A stretch of DNA of 64,000 bases from Chionoecetes opilio (GCA_016584305.1 JACEEZ010012922.1:295001-359000); one strand, 5' to 3'. Positions 10,509 through 23,098 are shown, numbered from the stretch's first letter. Translations and numbers: made by a program. The notes: generated by a model from the letters alone, not told the origin.

Positions 10509-11300
10509 ACCGTAGAGTAGCCCTTGATGAACCGCCGATAGTACCCTATCATGCCCAGGAAACGCTGAAGGGCCCGCCGACAAGAAGGTGCCTTGAAGTT
10601 GTTAATGGCCTCTACATTAGCTTCAGGGGGGGACACCTGGCCATGTCCCACAACGTAACCCAAGTACTGCACCCGGGCTTGGACAAACTCACACTTGTCC
10701 AAATTGACCACCAAGCCAACCTAACCTAGGCGACGAACAAGTGCCTCCACGTGGTCAAGGTGATCCTCCCAGCTGGAGTCAAACACCACCATGTCATCAA
10801 TATACACGGCACAGTTCGGCACCCCCTCCACGACCCTATCTATGAGCCTCTGGAAGGTGGCTGGTGCCTTTTTCAGGCCATAAGGCATTACCTGGCACTG
10901 ATACACCGCCCCATTTACCACGAAACTGGCTACCTGCTTGGCACGCTCCGAGAGGGGTACCTGCCAGTAGCCCTTGACCAAATCTACCTTGGTAATGCAG
11001 GTGGCAGCCCCTATCTTGTCCACCAAGTCGTCGACCCTAGGCAGAGGGTAGGTGTCAATCTTCGACAGTGTATTACCTTTTCTAAAGTCGACACAAAAGT
11101 GGACCTTGCCATCAGGCTTGGGCTGCAGGGTGACGGGGGAGCTCCATTCACTGGACCCCGTTTGATCAAGTTGTGATCAAGCATATAAGTAATCTCCTCC
11201 TCCAGGGACTTCTGCCTGAAGGGATTAACCCGATAGGAATATAGCTTTATTGGCGCGGCAACGCCGAGATCAGTGCAGTGCACAGCCCACGTAGTCCTTC
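10509..11300 (-). pseudogene. reverse transcriptase of the Gmr1-like element
   Basis: Read on the minus strand, LYSYRVNPFRQKSLEEEITY begins the domain. It continues with TKVDLVKGYWQVPLSERAKQ, VMPYGLKKAPATFQRLIDRV, the catalytic CAVYIDDMVVFDSSWEDHLD, and after a frameshift near 10,720 YLGYVVGHGQVSPPEAN and FLGMIGYYRRFIKGYSTVL. Fingers, palm and thumb segments are all visible. The RT N-terminus lies in the same open frame as the integrase C-terminus, which proves the integrase-before-RT order. The P-like insertion begins directly after YSTVL. Confidence 0.9.
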
Positions 11301-13130
11301 CGGGGGCACTGCCAAGGATCCGGGGATTCTGCCACAGCCGCCGGCACATCTCCTCCCCTCTCTCCGGGAAAAGATGTTGCAATTTCTCCCTGAGGGCCTC
11401 CTGACGGTTGTTCTCCCACAGTCCGACAAGAACAACGTCTCCAAAGCCTGGCTCCTCTCCCACACCAAGCGTCAGGACCAAGGGTGCCCCCTCCTCCGGG
11501 CTTACACCTTGTCCCTTTGGCGGTGGCCGCTCACCCCAAGGAGCCTCACCACTCTCATCATCACTAACTCCCTCTTCTTCTCCACCCCCCACCACCGGCA
11601 GGCTATTACACTCCTCCTCCTCCTCCTTCTCTCTTAAACTGAGACAATCACTCAACCCTTTCTGGAGGTATGAGGGGCGGTAGTAGGGCTTCAGCATGTT
11701 TATGTGAGACAGCTGGAAGTCATTGCGTCTGTCAAGAGTAGCAATCAAGTAGTCCATATCGCTCACTCTCCTCTCCACTCTGTATGGACCACAAAACTTT
11801 GCGGCCAACGGCTTCCCTTGCAGAGGCAACAGAGCTAGTACCTCCTCCCCTGGCTGGAAACTCCTTACCTTGGCCTTACGGTCATAGTAGACTTTCATTC
11901 TGGCCTGGACCACAACTAGGTTCTCCCGAGCCACCTCTAGAGCTCGGTGCAACCTTCACCGGGACGGGCCACAAAGTCAAGCAATGGTTCGGCCTTGCCC
12001 TGGGCGGCGCCACTCCACGCTTCCCGCATTACATCCAAGGGACCCCGCGCCCGGTGGCCGAAAACTAGCTCATTAGGCGAGAAACCTAACGACTCCGAGG
12101 GCACCTCCCTCACGGCAAACATGATGAAAGGCACTCCCAGATCTCAGTTCTTCCCTCTGTCATAACAAAGGGACCGCAGCATGGTCTTTAGCGTCTGATG
12201 GTGCCTTTCTAGCGCACCCTGTGACTGGGGATGGTAGGCACTAGACAATACATGCTTAATCCCTCAGTCATTTAGCATCTGCTTGAGCACGTTCGAGGTA
12301 TAGTTAACTCCCTGATCAGACTGCAGCTCCTTAGGCAGTCCAAAGTGAGTGAAGAAGCCAATGAGGTGTTTAACTATAGCCTTGGCGTGTATGCTCCTAG
12401 CTGGGATAGCTTCAGGGTACCTGGTAGTGACGTCCATAATCGTGAGCAGGTACTTGTTCCCTGCCGACGAAGGGGGTAAAACCGTAGAGGCCCCAACATC
12501 AATCATCACCCGGGTGAACGGGAGTTCCATGGCAGGAATGGGGACTAAGGGGGCCACTGGAAGAACTTGGTTCGGTTTGCCCACTACCTGACAATTGTGG
12601 CACGCCTTGATGTACGAAGCCACATGGGCAGGCATTTTTGGCCACCAAAAGTTACGCTTCAAGCGTTGAACCGTCTTCTTTACTCCGAAGTGACACGCCA
12701 AGGGCCCCTCTTGTGCTAACCGCACTAACGCCTCCTGATACTCCGTTGGAACAACCACTTGTAGCACGTCCCCCTCTCCTCCGTTAGTCTCTCTGGCCGC
12801 AACGGTCCACCGACGGTGCATCACGTTGGCTACAACGATGAACTCCTCCTTACTTGTCCCAAATCTCTTCTCCACCCTCCCTCTAGCGAACAGGGGCTTC
12901 TTCAAGGTCTCGTCCTCCTGCTGCTTGTGGCTTAAGTCAGTCGACCTGATGGACACCAACTCCTTGGAGAACAACGAAGTAGAGGGGAAAGGGTTAAGCC
13001 GAGCACCAGGCAGCAAATCGCCACCTTTCCTCGTGCTCCCTCGGGTGCGCCTGGCCGGGGAATCAAACTCTTCCTCCTCCAGAACAAGACCCTGGGTGTC
13101 GGGTGTTTGAGGTGGAAACCCTGTAGACAT
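11301..13130 (-). pseudogene. integrase of the Gmr1-like element
   Basis: On the minus strand the zinc-binding region (CHFGVKKTVQRLKRNFWWPK, then CHNCQ) is followed by the catalytic core with VMIDVGAST (first Asp) and KELQSDQGVNYTSNVLKQML (second Asp). After a frameshift near 12,264 come VREVPSESLGFSPNELVFGH and a C-terminal GPY/F module (CGPYRVERRVSDMDYLIATL, SHINMLKPYY). A Glu-rich linker of about 120 residues then leads into the RT. The GPY/F module marks it as gypsy-type although it lies before RT. At least three breaks are present. Confidence 0.88.
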
Positions 13131-13179
13131 ACAGTCGGCCCCAGCATCCTGACCCGGCGAAAGGCTGGCTTCAACCTCG

Positions 13180-13850
13180 CTTCTGGTGCAGTCAGCAGGG
13201 TGGTGCGCGTCAGACTTAACACCGACGCCCTCACTCTCCCCACCCTCTGCAGTAGCACCCCATCCTTCTTCAGGTTCCTCCGGTAGCCCTGTGTTTCTAC
13301 AGTTGGCTCCAGGATCCTGTCCCGGCGAAGGGCTGGCGTCAGTCCCGCCTCCGGTGCACTCAGCAGGGTGGTGCGCGTCAGACTTAACACCGACGCCCTC
13401 ATTCTCCCCACCCTCTGCAGTAGCACCCCATATTTCCTCCAGTTCCTCCGGTAGCCCTGTGTTTCTACAGTCGGCCCAGGATCCTGACCAGGCGAAGGGC
13501 TGGCGTCAGCACCACCTCCGGTGCACTTAGCAGGGTGGTGCGCGTCAGCCTTACCACCGACGCCCTCACTCTCCCCACCCTTTGCAGTAACACCTTTTTT
13601 TTCCTCAAGCTCCTCCAGGGGCCCTGTCTTACTACAGTCGGCACCAAGAACCTGAAAGGACGGTGGTCTAAGTGTAGCTCTACCTCTGGTGTACCCCGCA
13701 AGGTGCGACCCGTCGCCCTCCTTACCGGCGCTCTCAGTCTCTACCCCCCTTGCGGTGACACCCTTCCCTCCGAGTTCCTTCTCTGGTGACCGTGATGTAC
13801 TGCAGTTGGTCCCAGGAACCTGAGAGGACACTGGCTCGTCCTTATCCACT
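13180..13850 (-). repeat. 168-bp tandem repeats in the protease-integrase linker
   Basis: TGGTGCGCGTCAGACTTAAC-type phrases recur at about 13,201, 13,369, 13,537 and (diverged) 13,703, a period of 168 bp. Because 168 is 56 codons, the repeats could expand without breaking the polyprotein frame, although frameshifts have since accumulated. The encoded segment is low in complexity and not a known domain. Confidence 0.8.
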
Positions 13851-14029
13851 GCCTTCCTGGCCATGGACCTCGTGACGGCACACACGGGGAGTGAGGCTTC
13901 CACTACCCCGCACCCGTTCTCCACACCAGCCGAGGCCTCAAAGGTCTCCTCTGGGACCGCGACGGGGGGCGTAGGTGAAGGAAATACCCTAGCTCCCGCC
14001 AAGTCATTTCTGAGCAGGAAATCTACCCC

Positions 14030-14300
14030 GTCCACTGGCAGAACATCCACGACAGCCACGTGAGCTGCAGCTGTCACGATAGGACAAGCCAGCTCCACAG
14101 GCACACACTCATAGTACTCCGTCGAGTTCATCCCCCGACAGAGCACCGAACACCCTGTGCTAACGACTCTTCCGGTCACATTCCTGCACACTGACTGTTG
14201 TGCACCGTGTCTCGAAACACCGTAACTGGATAACAGGAACCCTCAATCATTACCGTTGTTAGCCACGTAAAAGGCTTACACCAGTCCAGGGGCGACATCC
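14030..14300 (-). pseudogene. retropepsin-like protease of the Gmr1-like element
   Basis: The minus strand reads VMIEGSCYPVTVFRDT and, in a second frame, CRNVTGRVVSTGCSVLCRGM, later VLPVDGVDFLLRNDLAGARV. The pattern FRDTG...(V) followed by VDxLLGNDLAG is the retropepsin core and its C-terminal strand. A single missing base at about 14,215 lies in the active-site DTG codons, so the enzyme is dead. The same arrangement with an intact DTGA is seen in the second element at 47,230-47,480. Confidence 0.75.
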
Positions 14301-14351
14301 AAGGGAGCTTATCTGGGGATGACGTTAACCGGGAAGACTGGTCAATGGCCT

Positions 14352-15390
14352 CTACCGATGGAGTGCCTTCCTGGCTACTCCCCAGTGTACCTGAGACCAC
14401 AGCACCACCCTTGTCCTCCTCCAACCCTCTCCCGCCCCCTCTTCAACAATCATGGCTACTGGCTTGGCAGACTGAGTTGCCTTCCACTTAGCACAGTTCA
14501 TATTGATGTGACCTGTCTGCTTACAATAGAAGCAGTATACCTTAGAACTAGATGAAGGACTCCTTGGCTTCTCTCCGTCCTTACCTTCCTTGTGCTGACA
14601 GACGGTCTTATTTACAGAGGCTGCCCCTCCAGCAGTCCTCTCCCGAGAGTACGGAGTAGTACTACCTACCTTGGGCCCCGACCCTCGTAGAGCTAAGACT
14701 CTGTCATCGGCCCACGTTGCCGCCTCCTTCAAACGCTTAATGTGTTTCTCCCTAATCTTGGCACATATGTCCTTGTCAGCTATGTTGGTAAAGTACTCCA
14801 TGAGGATTAACTCCTTGAGGTCTTTGAAGGAGTCCACATCCTTACTCATTAGCCACTTGCCAAGAGTCTCCTCCAGATACCTAGCACAGGCCACGTAGGT
14901 GTCTGCCGGCCTTTTCCGAGCACCTATGAACTGCAGCCTGTATGCTTCTGGCCGAAGTTCGTACACCTTGAGGATGGATGTCTTAAATTCATCATAATCC
15001 TCCAGGTCATCCACGTCCATGCGATCATACGCCTCCAGGGTTTTTCCCTACAACACATTAGCTACCAGTCCAACCCACCTTTCACTAGGCCACTCAAACT
15101 CTCGAGCCATCTTTTCAAACCTCCTGAACCACTCTGTCAACTTTGCCTCGTCAAAATCCGGAACTAGCTTGAGACTTCTTGCGAGCCTCATCTCGGCAGT
15201 GTCTTCCGCGTCGGCACCTGAGGCGACACACGAATGGCGGCAGTTAACTCCAAGCGAGACTTTTCCAGCTCATACTGCCTCTGTCTCTCCGCTTCCTCAG
15301 ACTGCCACTGCCTTTCTGCTTTTCTCTCCTCTGCCTCCAACTTCCTCAACTCCAGCTGCAACAGAGCCTCCGTCGACAACCCTCCTGGTA
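14352..15390 (-). pseudogene. gag of the Gmr1-like element
   Basis: The minus strand starts with a Glu/Arg/Gln-rich helical segment (LRKLEAEERKAERQWQSEEA) and then, after a frameshift near 15,190, LVPDFDEAKLTEWFRRFEKM, a capsid-like region with KVYELRPEAYRLQF and ARYLEETLGKWL. It ends with a CCHC zinc knuckle, CFYCKQTGHINMNCAKW. An in-frame stop interrupts the capsid at about 15,048. The coiled N-terminus, SCAN-like capsid and single knuckle resemble the gag at 45,726-47,060, which has two knuckles. Confidence 0.82.
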
Positions 15391-15661
15391 TACAGGCGTG
15401 GAGTTCATTATACCGGTGTTGTCATCACGGCATCCCGCCAGGCGAGGGAGCGGACTATGTGGTGGGACGGGCGGTAACGACACGTGATCGGGAGACGTTG
15501 GTCGGGAACCCTCTCGTGAACCAAGTGCAGGAGACGGCATAGTGGACTAGGCTGCACTCAACTGACGTACAAAAGACAACACAAAACAACACAAAAAGTA
15601 TTACACTTCAAGACAGTGTTAACATAGCAGCACACTTCAAGTATCATGGCAAGGTCACTAC

Positions 15662-16554
15662 TGTTACGACTGCGGCCTCAGGGCAACAGACTGTTCACTA
15701 AACCGTGAACCGATAGAAACCCTCCAGCTTCTATCCAGAGAGAGAGAAGGGGCCGTAACCCTCCTTTCTTCTCTTCTCTGTTCGAACACAAAAAAATACT
15801 ACCGATTACAGCCTAGGCTACTGACAGGCCCGGCTGCATCACTAGACATACAAGCGTGAGAACACCATCTGCTCTCACCTCCACTCTAAGTGATACTTGA
15901 ATAAATATGCTACATAACACCTCGAAACCCTACCGCAGTTGTATCTGTGGGTGGTTAAACAGTGGTGATGGAAAGTTTCTCCCTGTTACGTTAAGTAATG
16001 GAGTGCACCTCCCGCCTTTCCATCCCACTGTCCAGGAGGACGGGAAACTGGCAGTCGTGTTATGAGCTGGCCTCGCAGAACAAAGGTTAATTAGTGTACA
16101 GGCGATATGTGTGTGTGTCAGTGTCTCCCCGTGCTAGCCAAAACTCCAAAACACGGTAACCATTTGTTTCCCCCTTCCGTCCGTCTATACTACACTTAGC
16201 ACGTGGTAAGCCTGAAGGCCTTACCGTAAAAGTGGAACCAACGTGTATTCAATACTACGCAAGAAATACTTCAACGTCAGACCCCTCTAGCTATTCACTG
16301 ACTCAAGTGAATGTAGGGCAAACTCCCTACACAAAGACTCAACAACTACAAACGTAGCAACTCAACAACGATGGACAGCAAGACAAGCTACGGAGCAGAG
16401 CGGCACTTCTATTCGCAAGCAAGGCAGACCTTCCTGAACCAGGCGTTCCGTCGCTCATGGATTGAGGGGTCCACAGGGGGAGGTGCACTTCTCTTTCTCT
16501 CTCTTCCTCATCTCCTTTCCTCATTCATTAGAAACACACAGTCAGCTCCTGGCA
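15662..16554 (-). repeat. 5' LTR of the Gmr1-like element
   Basis: This LTR has intact TG and CA ends: minus-strand TGCCAGGAGC at 16,554 and GTCGTAACA at 15,662. It matches 7,742-8,674. The right flank is a TA microsatellite as on the left side, so the target duplication cannot be read. No clear tRNA primer match is visible just inside it. Confidence 0.9.
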
Positions 16555-16558
16555 GTTT

Positions 16559-16561
<3 letters not shown>

Positions 16562-16613
<52 letters not shown>

Positions 16614-16640
16614 ATATATAATATATATATATATATTATA
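16562..16640. repeat. (TA)n microsatellite
   Basis: TA dinucleotide run with phase shifts, adjoining the 5' LTR. It is the other half of the TA target seen at 7,706-7,741. Confidence 0.95.
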
Positions 16641-16874
16641 TTGACATAATGATTAAGTAAATAATATATAAATTTATACACAAAGTGCTTTCTCAATTTT
16701 GCATATATTCAATTAAAATATCACCTAATTGTATGCGTTTGTTGCGGTTTGCGGATTGCGGAAGTGTGAACTTCAAGAAATTAGCGGACTTGCGGTTGCG
16801 GAACGTAAGGATTGGGGTTTGCAGATTATCTTTTGCGGAAGTAGATTTTCGCTTGCGGTGCCCACCTCTGGTGT

Positions 16875-16967
16875 GCGTGTGTGTTTGTGCATGCATGCAT
16901 GTGTGTGTGCATGTGCGTGTGCGTGCGTCCGTGCGTGTGTGCGTGCGTGTGTGTGTGTTATTTTTTT

Positions 16968-17052
<85 letters not shown>
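16875..17052. repeat. (GT)n microsatellite with ATGC and T-run interruptions
   Basis: GT-rich repeat within the Helitron-like element. It is pure from about 16,972 to 17,052 and is preceded by GTGCATGCATGC variants and a T11 run. The antisense open frames (Thr-His runs) are artefacts. Confidence 0.95.
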
Positions 17053-17055
<3 letters not shown>

Positions 17056-17304
17056 TGGGGTAGATATTCTAATATACTCCACGCACGGCCAACTCTACGT
17101 CAGCCTGTCAAGGGTTGGCTGTGTTGATGCCGTCGAAGTGTTGGCGTCCCGTGGAATCACATGGAACGTGGTCTATCCCGAGGTACTTTGACCAGTGACC
17201 AACGACAGCAACAACACGACTGGAGTTTGCACTCACATTGTTGTCTTAAATATACTACTACTACAAACATCAATACATGGGTCCGAAAGGCCCACAAGCA
17301 CTTG

Positions 17305-17970
17305 TCTTTTATAGAGTAGGGTGACCAAAACTGAACGCAATATTCAAGATGAGGACGCACGATCGCATTGAAAAGTGTATGAATTACTTTTTCAGACTTA
17401 CATTCGAAACTTCTTCCTATGCAACCAATAAATGTGTTAGCTCTTTTAACCACTTCTGAAAAATGTTTACTGGGCTTGAGATCGTTGCTTATAATAATCC
17501 CCAGTTTTTTTTCTTCGGTAACATTAGAAATTTCATGTCTGTCCATTGAGTAGTTAATTTGATCCTTATTGCTTCCTTTTTCCTCATTCTTACATTTATT
17601 GGTATTAAATTTCATCTGCCACTTATTTGCCCAACTAACTAAGCGATCAAGGTCAGATTGCAATTGCATCTTATCGGCAGTTATGATTACTTTGTTCGTT
17701 ATGTTAGTATTGTCCGCAAACTTTGATATCTTACAGGTGAGGCCTTCGTCAATATCGTGTACTGTGTATTTATTTCTTGTTTACTGTGTATTATTAAGAA
17801 AAGTACAGGACCTAGTACAGATCCCTGCGTTACACCACTTAAAACATCTTGCCAGCAAGATGTTTTTCCATTAATTACGACGCGCTGCTTTCTCTCAGAA
17901 AGCCAGTATTCAAGCCAATTTAAGATATTTCCATTTATGCCGTGCGACTTTAATTATTTCATAAGTAAAC
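17305..17970 (-). pseudogene. CR1/L2-like LINE ORF2, RT palm to thumb
   Basis: On the minus strand the RT reads WLSERKQRVVINGKTSCWQD, VLSGVTQGSVLGPVL, then with frame breaks the FADN catalytic region and DLDRLVSWANKWQMKFNTNK, KLGIIISNDLKPSKHFSEVV and RPHLEYCVQFWSPYSIKD. It stops at the Helitron-like insertion and continues at 3,923. The upstream end is cut by the ZMYM1-type hAT at 17,979, whose target site GCTTATGG lies in the codons for the HKRLLMK segment. The catalytic Asp pair is degraded (ADN). Confidence 0.88.
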
Positions 17971-17978
17971 GCTTATGG

Positions 17979-20900
17979 CAGGGGCGGATTATGGGTGCCT
18001 TAGGCCCCTGGCTACAGTTCAGGTGGGGGGCCCTTGCATCAAGTAGGTGGCGAGCCGCGAGCGAAGACGAGCGTATACAGCTGGGGGGTCGGGGGTCTTC
18101 ACAAGTTTCTTTTTTTAAATGGGCACTTTTAGAGGCATTTTGAGGCGTATGGTGAGACATACTAGATATTTTTATTTTTATTTTAGGTAAGTGAAAATTG
18201 TGAAAAATAGAAACCAGCTTGGTTAATAAGAAAAACGATCTTGTTTGAAAATCAATAAGGACTTGGGGAAACTGCGAGTCTCTCATGTATTTCCCGTGCA
18301 TTTAAGTGTATGGTAAGTTTTGCTGATGTGATACCGGTAAGTCTGGTGTTCAGGTAAGAGGTATACTGACTGCATATAAAAGCTCTTTCAACGATCATTA
18401 GGGAATATTAGGACAAGAGTCCATCTGAGAGTTTCAAATGTCCAACCAGCTCAAAAGTAACCATTTTACCAGACTATCTTTTACTCAGGCAATGCTCTGA
18501 TTCTTTTCTCAATCTAACTTTCCCTCTTCTTAACTTAACACTAAATTACCAGTGCTTGGAGCTCTGCGTAACTAAACATTTTGACTGATTTGGCTACTTT
18601 ACTAGGATATTAAATACAACATAATTTACTGAAATTATCTTTAATTATGTGTATATTGAATAGTTTTCCTTATATATATATATATATATATTTGTTACCT
18701 TAAAACACAATAATAGGAGTATTGCATTCACCAGCAGCTTGGGTTTAACATATTTACCTCACCTAAATCTCTAAACAAAATGATCTATATCATATTTAGG
18801 GCAAATTTCGAAGATCCTGTTCACATGAACGATTCAAGAATAGAAGGGAATTATAATATAAAGCCTGAAGTAAAAATTAATGGATTAAAACAACGAATAA
18901 TATAAACTCTAACTTATCAAAATCATTATGTGGAAATAATGTATTGTTAATTTTGAAAACACATGAAATAACAAGCCTATATAAGTAAATGAACACTTCA
19001 TAAATGTGATGTTAGGCTGCCCTTACATTGCACGTCTACGAACATGGTTCAAGGCAAACTCGTTGATCAAGTCGGTGAAATACAGTTTCTCTACAATTTC
19101 ATTTTCAATACTCATTAGAGAGAGCAGACTGAGTCGCAGCCGCTGTTGTCTCATGGTACTTCGAACTTCATTTTTTATTCTTTTCAACTTGGAAAAGGAT
19201 CGCTCTCCACTGCAGTTTGATGTTGTCATGGATAGATAGATGCACAGTGCAATGTGGACATTTGGGAAGCTTTGAGTATACTTATTCTCATTCAGCAGTA
19301 ATTACATTCTTAACTCTGAGTCTGGGCTTGTGCTCTGTTTTGTTCTGTTCTCGAGCTCTGACAGCCTTGAATAGCTCTGAAAACTGTACTAATTCAGAAG
19401 GAAAGCAGTGTTCAAATTCATTTGAATATTCTTCCATATACTTATTTGCTGCTTTTCTGATTTCATCAGTGTTGAGCTTGGTTAGGTTGGAAAGAAAGCC
19501 AAGCTTGTCCTCAATTTCCTTGTAAGCATTCAAACGATCGTTGAGAGCTGAAGCTAGCTTGTCAATAATTGGCAGAAATATCACACCTTCAAACTTTCTC
19601 TGATTGCAAATACTGTTTCAGCTGATGGACCCTCATCAAACTGATGCTTTCTCTTCTTTTGTCGTTATGAAGATTCGCTGTATTCTTTGACCACATACTT
19701 CATCTCTCCTTTTTCTTCATAGCTTTCAAATTCAGCGCGCTGACTGTTGACAAACTCGAGGAGAGATTTCAACAAAAGAACTGCTGAACTCAAAGGCAGT
19801 CCACTTTCTTGAAGGGATATACTTGTTTTCTGAAATCTCTCTAAATTGTGTCCCATACTTCAAGCAGATTGCGATTTTCAGCTGCTTAAGTTTCTTCAGA
19901 AATCCTTCTGCTTCACCTCTGTTGTCTCGTGGCTGATTTTCATCCATTGCCAGTTCTTCCAGTACTGAAATCCTCTTACTGTATCCTCTGTTTACAGCTC
20001 TTACAGCATCATGTCGGGCTGACCATCTTGTGTCAGACAAGGCCTTGGTAACAGATAACCCTTGCAGGTGTTTTTGGTGTACCTGCCAACGATGGGTAGA
20101 TGCGACAAGCCAGGCATAAAGGCTTTGTAGAAAATGAAAAATTATGGCTGCAGTAGGGCAAGCTTCTGCTGCACATTTTCCAGCCAAATTAAGGAAATGT
20201 GCTGTGCACGGCACATAATGGGCAACATTGCACTTCTCACGAAGGATAGCCTGGACATCGTTGTACTTGCCGCTCATATTACTAGCATTGTCATATGACT
20301 GGCCAGGGCAATCTTCAATGTGTATTCCATTCTCTTCCAGGAACTGAAGAATAATTTTGGCAATTTCTGATCCGGTGTGAGAAAACATTGGTATGAATTT
20401 TAAGAATCGTTCAACAGGGTCTGACTGTAGAACATAGCGGATTATCACTGTCAGCTGGTCCAAATGCATGATATCGGGTGTGGAGTCTACAGATATTGAG
20501 AAGTATTATGCAGTCTTGATTTCATCAACAATAATAGATAATACCTTTTGATCCATGAGCTCAATCACCTCTTCACAGATAGTTGAAGACAGGTACGATG
20601 TGTGTCCACGTTCCTTGTTGGCGTGCTTACTGATATGTTCAGCAAGAAATGTGTCGTACTCACTCAGAAGCTCAAGTATTCCTAGGTAGTTGCCATTATT
20701 TGATGAGCCTATCAGTTCATTCTTCCCACGAAATGCAAGGCCACGGATACAAAGAAACTTCACAACACTAACTATTCTCCGATGATCTTGTTGCCAATAC
20801 TGGACTTCACTCTCATATTGCTTCACCAGATCAAGGTCTACCTGACTTGATGATTTTCGAGCACATAGAGCTGCCATGTCATTAAGATGTTCCTTAGAGT

Positions 20901-22717
20901 TTTCATGACTCAACAGCTTTTCGTGAGCATGTTTCCAATCATTGAATCCACTTGTCAGCTTACTCACTATGGGTGACATCAACTTGCATACAAAACAATA
21001 AACTTGGCCATTAGTTTTCGAATAGCATAGCCAATTTCTGTCAAATTTTTCTCCTGTCCGTGCATGAATGCGTGTAAACCATGCTAAAGTATAATACCGG
21101 CGGTGTGACTCTTTCTCCAACTGTACCACTGATTCCTTTAAGCCATGATCTTTATGTTGACATGAAGCTGCACCTCGCTGAATCCAGTAACTTCGCAAAT
21201 GTTCAGAGATTTTTTCTGGCCAAAGATGGAGATCATCACTGATAACTTCTTCATTCAACACATTTATAGCAGAAGCAGCATCCACATCCGCAACAGGTAT
21301 TGAAGCAGCGGGCCTATTTTCAGTATCCACTTCAGTATCTGCCTTTGGTGTAGAAAACTGCTCCACATCATGATCTTCTGTCATAGATGTTGTTGGTTTG
21401 AAGAATGTTGTAAGTTTAGGAGCCTTTTCAGCAATCTCGGATTAACTTTTCTTCTTTTCTAAGGACACTGCACGCTTGTGTGCCCCACTTGGATAGCTAC
21501 GGTTCATTCTGTAGCCTGTAGGTAAGAACGTAAGATCATAAGCATGATTACGGTAAAGGTATTCGATAATTTAGGCTTTTTAGGGGATAGCTTACTTCTA
21601 GTTTATAGAATTTGACATTTTTTGCACAGAGCATTTTTTACTGATAAAAAAAGGGGGAAGGTTAAAAAAAAAAAAAATCCATATGCCTAAAGGTATCCCC
21701 CTTTGCCATCCAAAAAATGTTTGTACCAGTTGCAATTGAACTTAAAAGTGTTGTTTAAATCTGGGGAGGGAATTGGTTAGGCTATAGGCTATCTCCCTTA
21801 CTATAATTAGTCCCCAACCCCAAACAAACATTTTATGATCAGCAATGTTAAAGGGGTAAAAAAAAAATATGCAACACAATAAAATCAATGAGAGTACAGA
21901 CAACTAGATAAATTCACAGACAAAAAATCCCATTATTCAAGCTTATTAGACTCTCTCCAACTTCCAAGGCCTTAGGCCGGTCACTCAGCTATTTTTGTCA
22001 TGCTCAGGCAGGTGGCCAGGTGCATCTACGAACACGCTTCCACAGCGATGCCGCCAGTTTGACTGGCCTGTTCTTACTCTTTGCATAATTAAATAAACAA
22101 TACAAATATTAACTAGAGAAACTTAACTCAAATTTTTGGACGGCAGGCTCGTCTTGGCGTCTTCTACCCCCGAGTGTCGGTGTCAACAATGAGATGACCT
22201 GAACATTCGAGTAGGAATATAAAATTATACTTTACACTATTTTTTTTCTCTCTTCTAGGTCTTATGTAGAAAATTATAATTATACATACATATAACTAAA
22301 TAATTAAATTAAAAATATCCAGAATGTCTGTATGAGATGCAACTCAATACCAGAATACAACATAACTAATTGCGAATGTTACGAGTTATGAAAGAAAACC
22401 ACAGGCCAAAGGAAAATATAGCAGTAACTATTATATTATTTAGGTACTGCCCCATAAAGTTACTTGTACTGTTATTAGTTATTACTGTATATAATGAAAA
22501 CCTAAGTGTTATTGTAGCCACGGGGGAATAGTACCTGAGGGAAGATTTATCATGGGGGGATGGGAAGGCCGAAGGGCCCCCACCAGAGGGCCCCCAATCA
22601 TGCATCCCCTTAGGTGACAATTTTTTTTCTGTTAACCAACTTTGGAAATTGGGGCCCCCCAAATATTGAGGGCCCCTGGCTGCAGCCCAGTCAGCCCCCC
22701 ACCTTAATCCGCCACTG
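17979..22717 (-). mobile_element. hAT transposon of ZMYM1/TTF-finger type, 4.7 kb
   Basis: The left end CAGGGGCGGATTATGG and the right end, in reverse CAGTGGCGGATTAAGG, are hAT inverted repeats. The exact 8-bp duplication GCTTATGG is present at 17,971-17,978 and 22,718-22,725. Subterminal regions at both ends contain GGGGGGCCC-type GC blocks in inverted orientation. The transposase (19,020-21,507, minus) is inside. About 1 kb of AT-rich non-coding sequence lies on each side of the gene. It was inserted into a LINE, so it is younger than that LINE. Confidence 0.92.
19020..21507 (-). pseudogene. hAT transposase, ZMYM1-like, with TTF-type zinc finger
   Basis: From the ATG at 21,507 the N-terminus reads MNRSYPSGAHKRAVSLEKKK, the usual start of this family, then a stop (21,442-21,444). 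Next come a TTF-type finger region with YCFVCKLMSPIVSKLTSGFN and HENSKEHL, then the DDE core: SISVDSTPDIMHLDQLTVII after a stop at about 20,505, GIHIEDCPGQSYDNASNMSG, CTAHFLNLAGKCAAEA and ALSDTRWSARHDAVR. After frameshifts at about 19,850, 19,665 and 19,290, the C-terminal dimerisation end TTSNCSGERSFSKLKRIKNE is present. The domain set is complete, but at least five lesions make it inactive. Human ZMYM1 derives from this hAT group. Confidence 0.9.
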
Positions 22718-23025
22718 GCTTATGGTTCTAGTTCGAGGAGGAGGAGGAGGAGGAGGAGGAGGAGGATACTGATACATTTATTGGCCACTTTGTACATAAC
22801 ATAAATAAATAATAATAATAATAATAATGCAGCCAAGGTCTATTGAGCCAAGGCTCTATTACGGACCTACTATTATAATTAATGTAAGCTGACGCATGTT
22901 GTGGCCCATCCACCACCATGGATTACTTGTTTAAAAAACAATGAATCTCGCTGAAAATAATATGAATATTAAGATATAATATAAGTAATAATATTATTAA
23001 TACTGATAACTGATAATGATAGATA

Positions 23026-23098
<73 letters not shown>

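Larger units (their letters stand above)
7742..16554 (-). mobile_element. Gmr1-like gypsy LTR retrotransposon, minus strand
   Basis: Two LTRs of about 0.9 kb flank a coding region read on the minus strand. The domains from 5' to 3' are gag with zinc knuckle, protease, a repetitive linker, integrase with GPY/F module, reverse transcriptase and RNase H. RNase H ends directly at the 3' LTR. Integrase upstream of RT is the copia-type order but is known in gypsy-related elements of the Gmr1 group, first described from cod. The protein motifs (GPY module, RT and RNase H type) are gypsy-like. Numerous frameshifts make it inactive. The 1,244-bp insertion at 9,258-10,501 separates RT from RNase H. Confidence 0.9.

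Noticed and set aside
10751..11176. Plus-strand open frames across the gypsy region (also 11,278-11,637 and 13,186-13,530)
   Set aside because: They are antisense to the gypsy domains, which carry the recognisable motifs on the minus strand.
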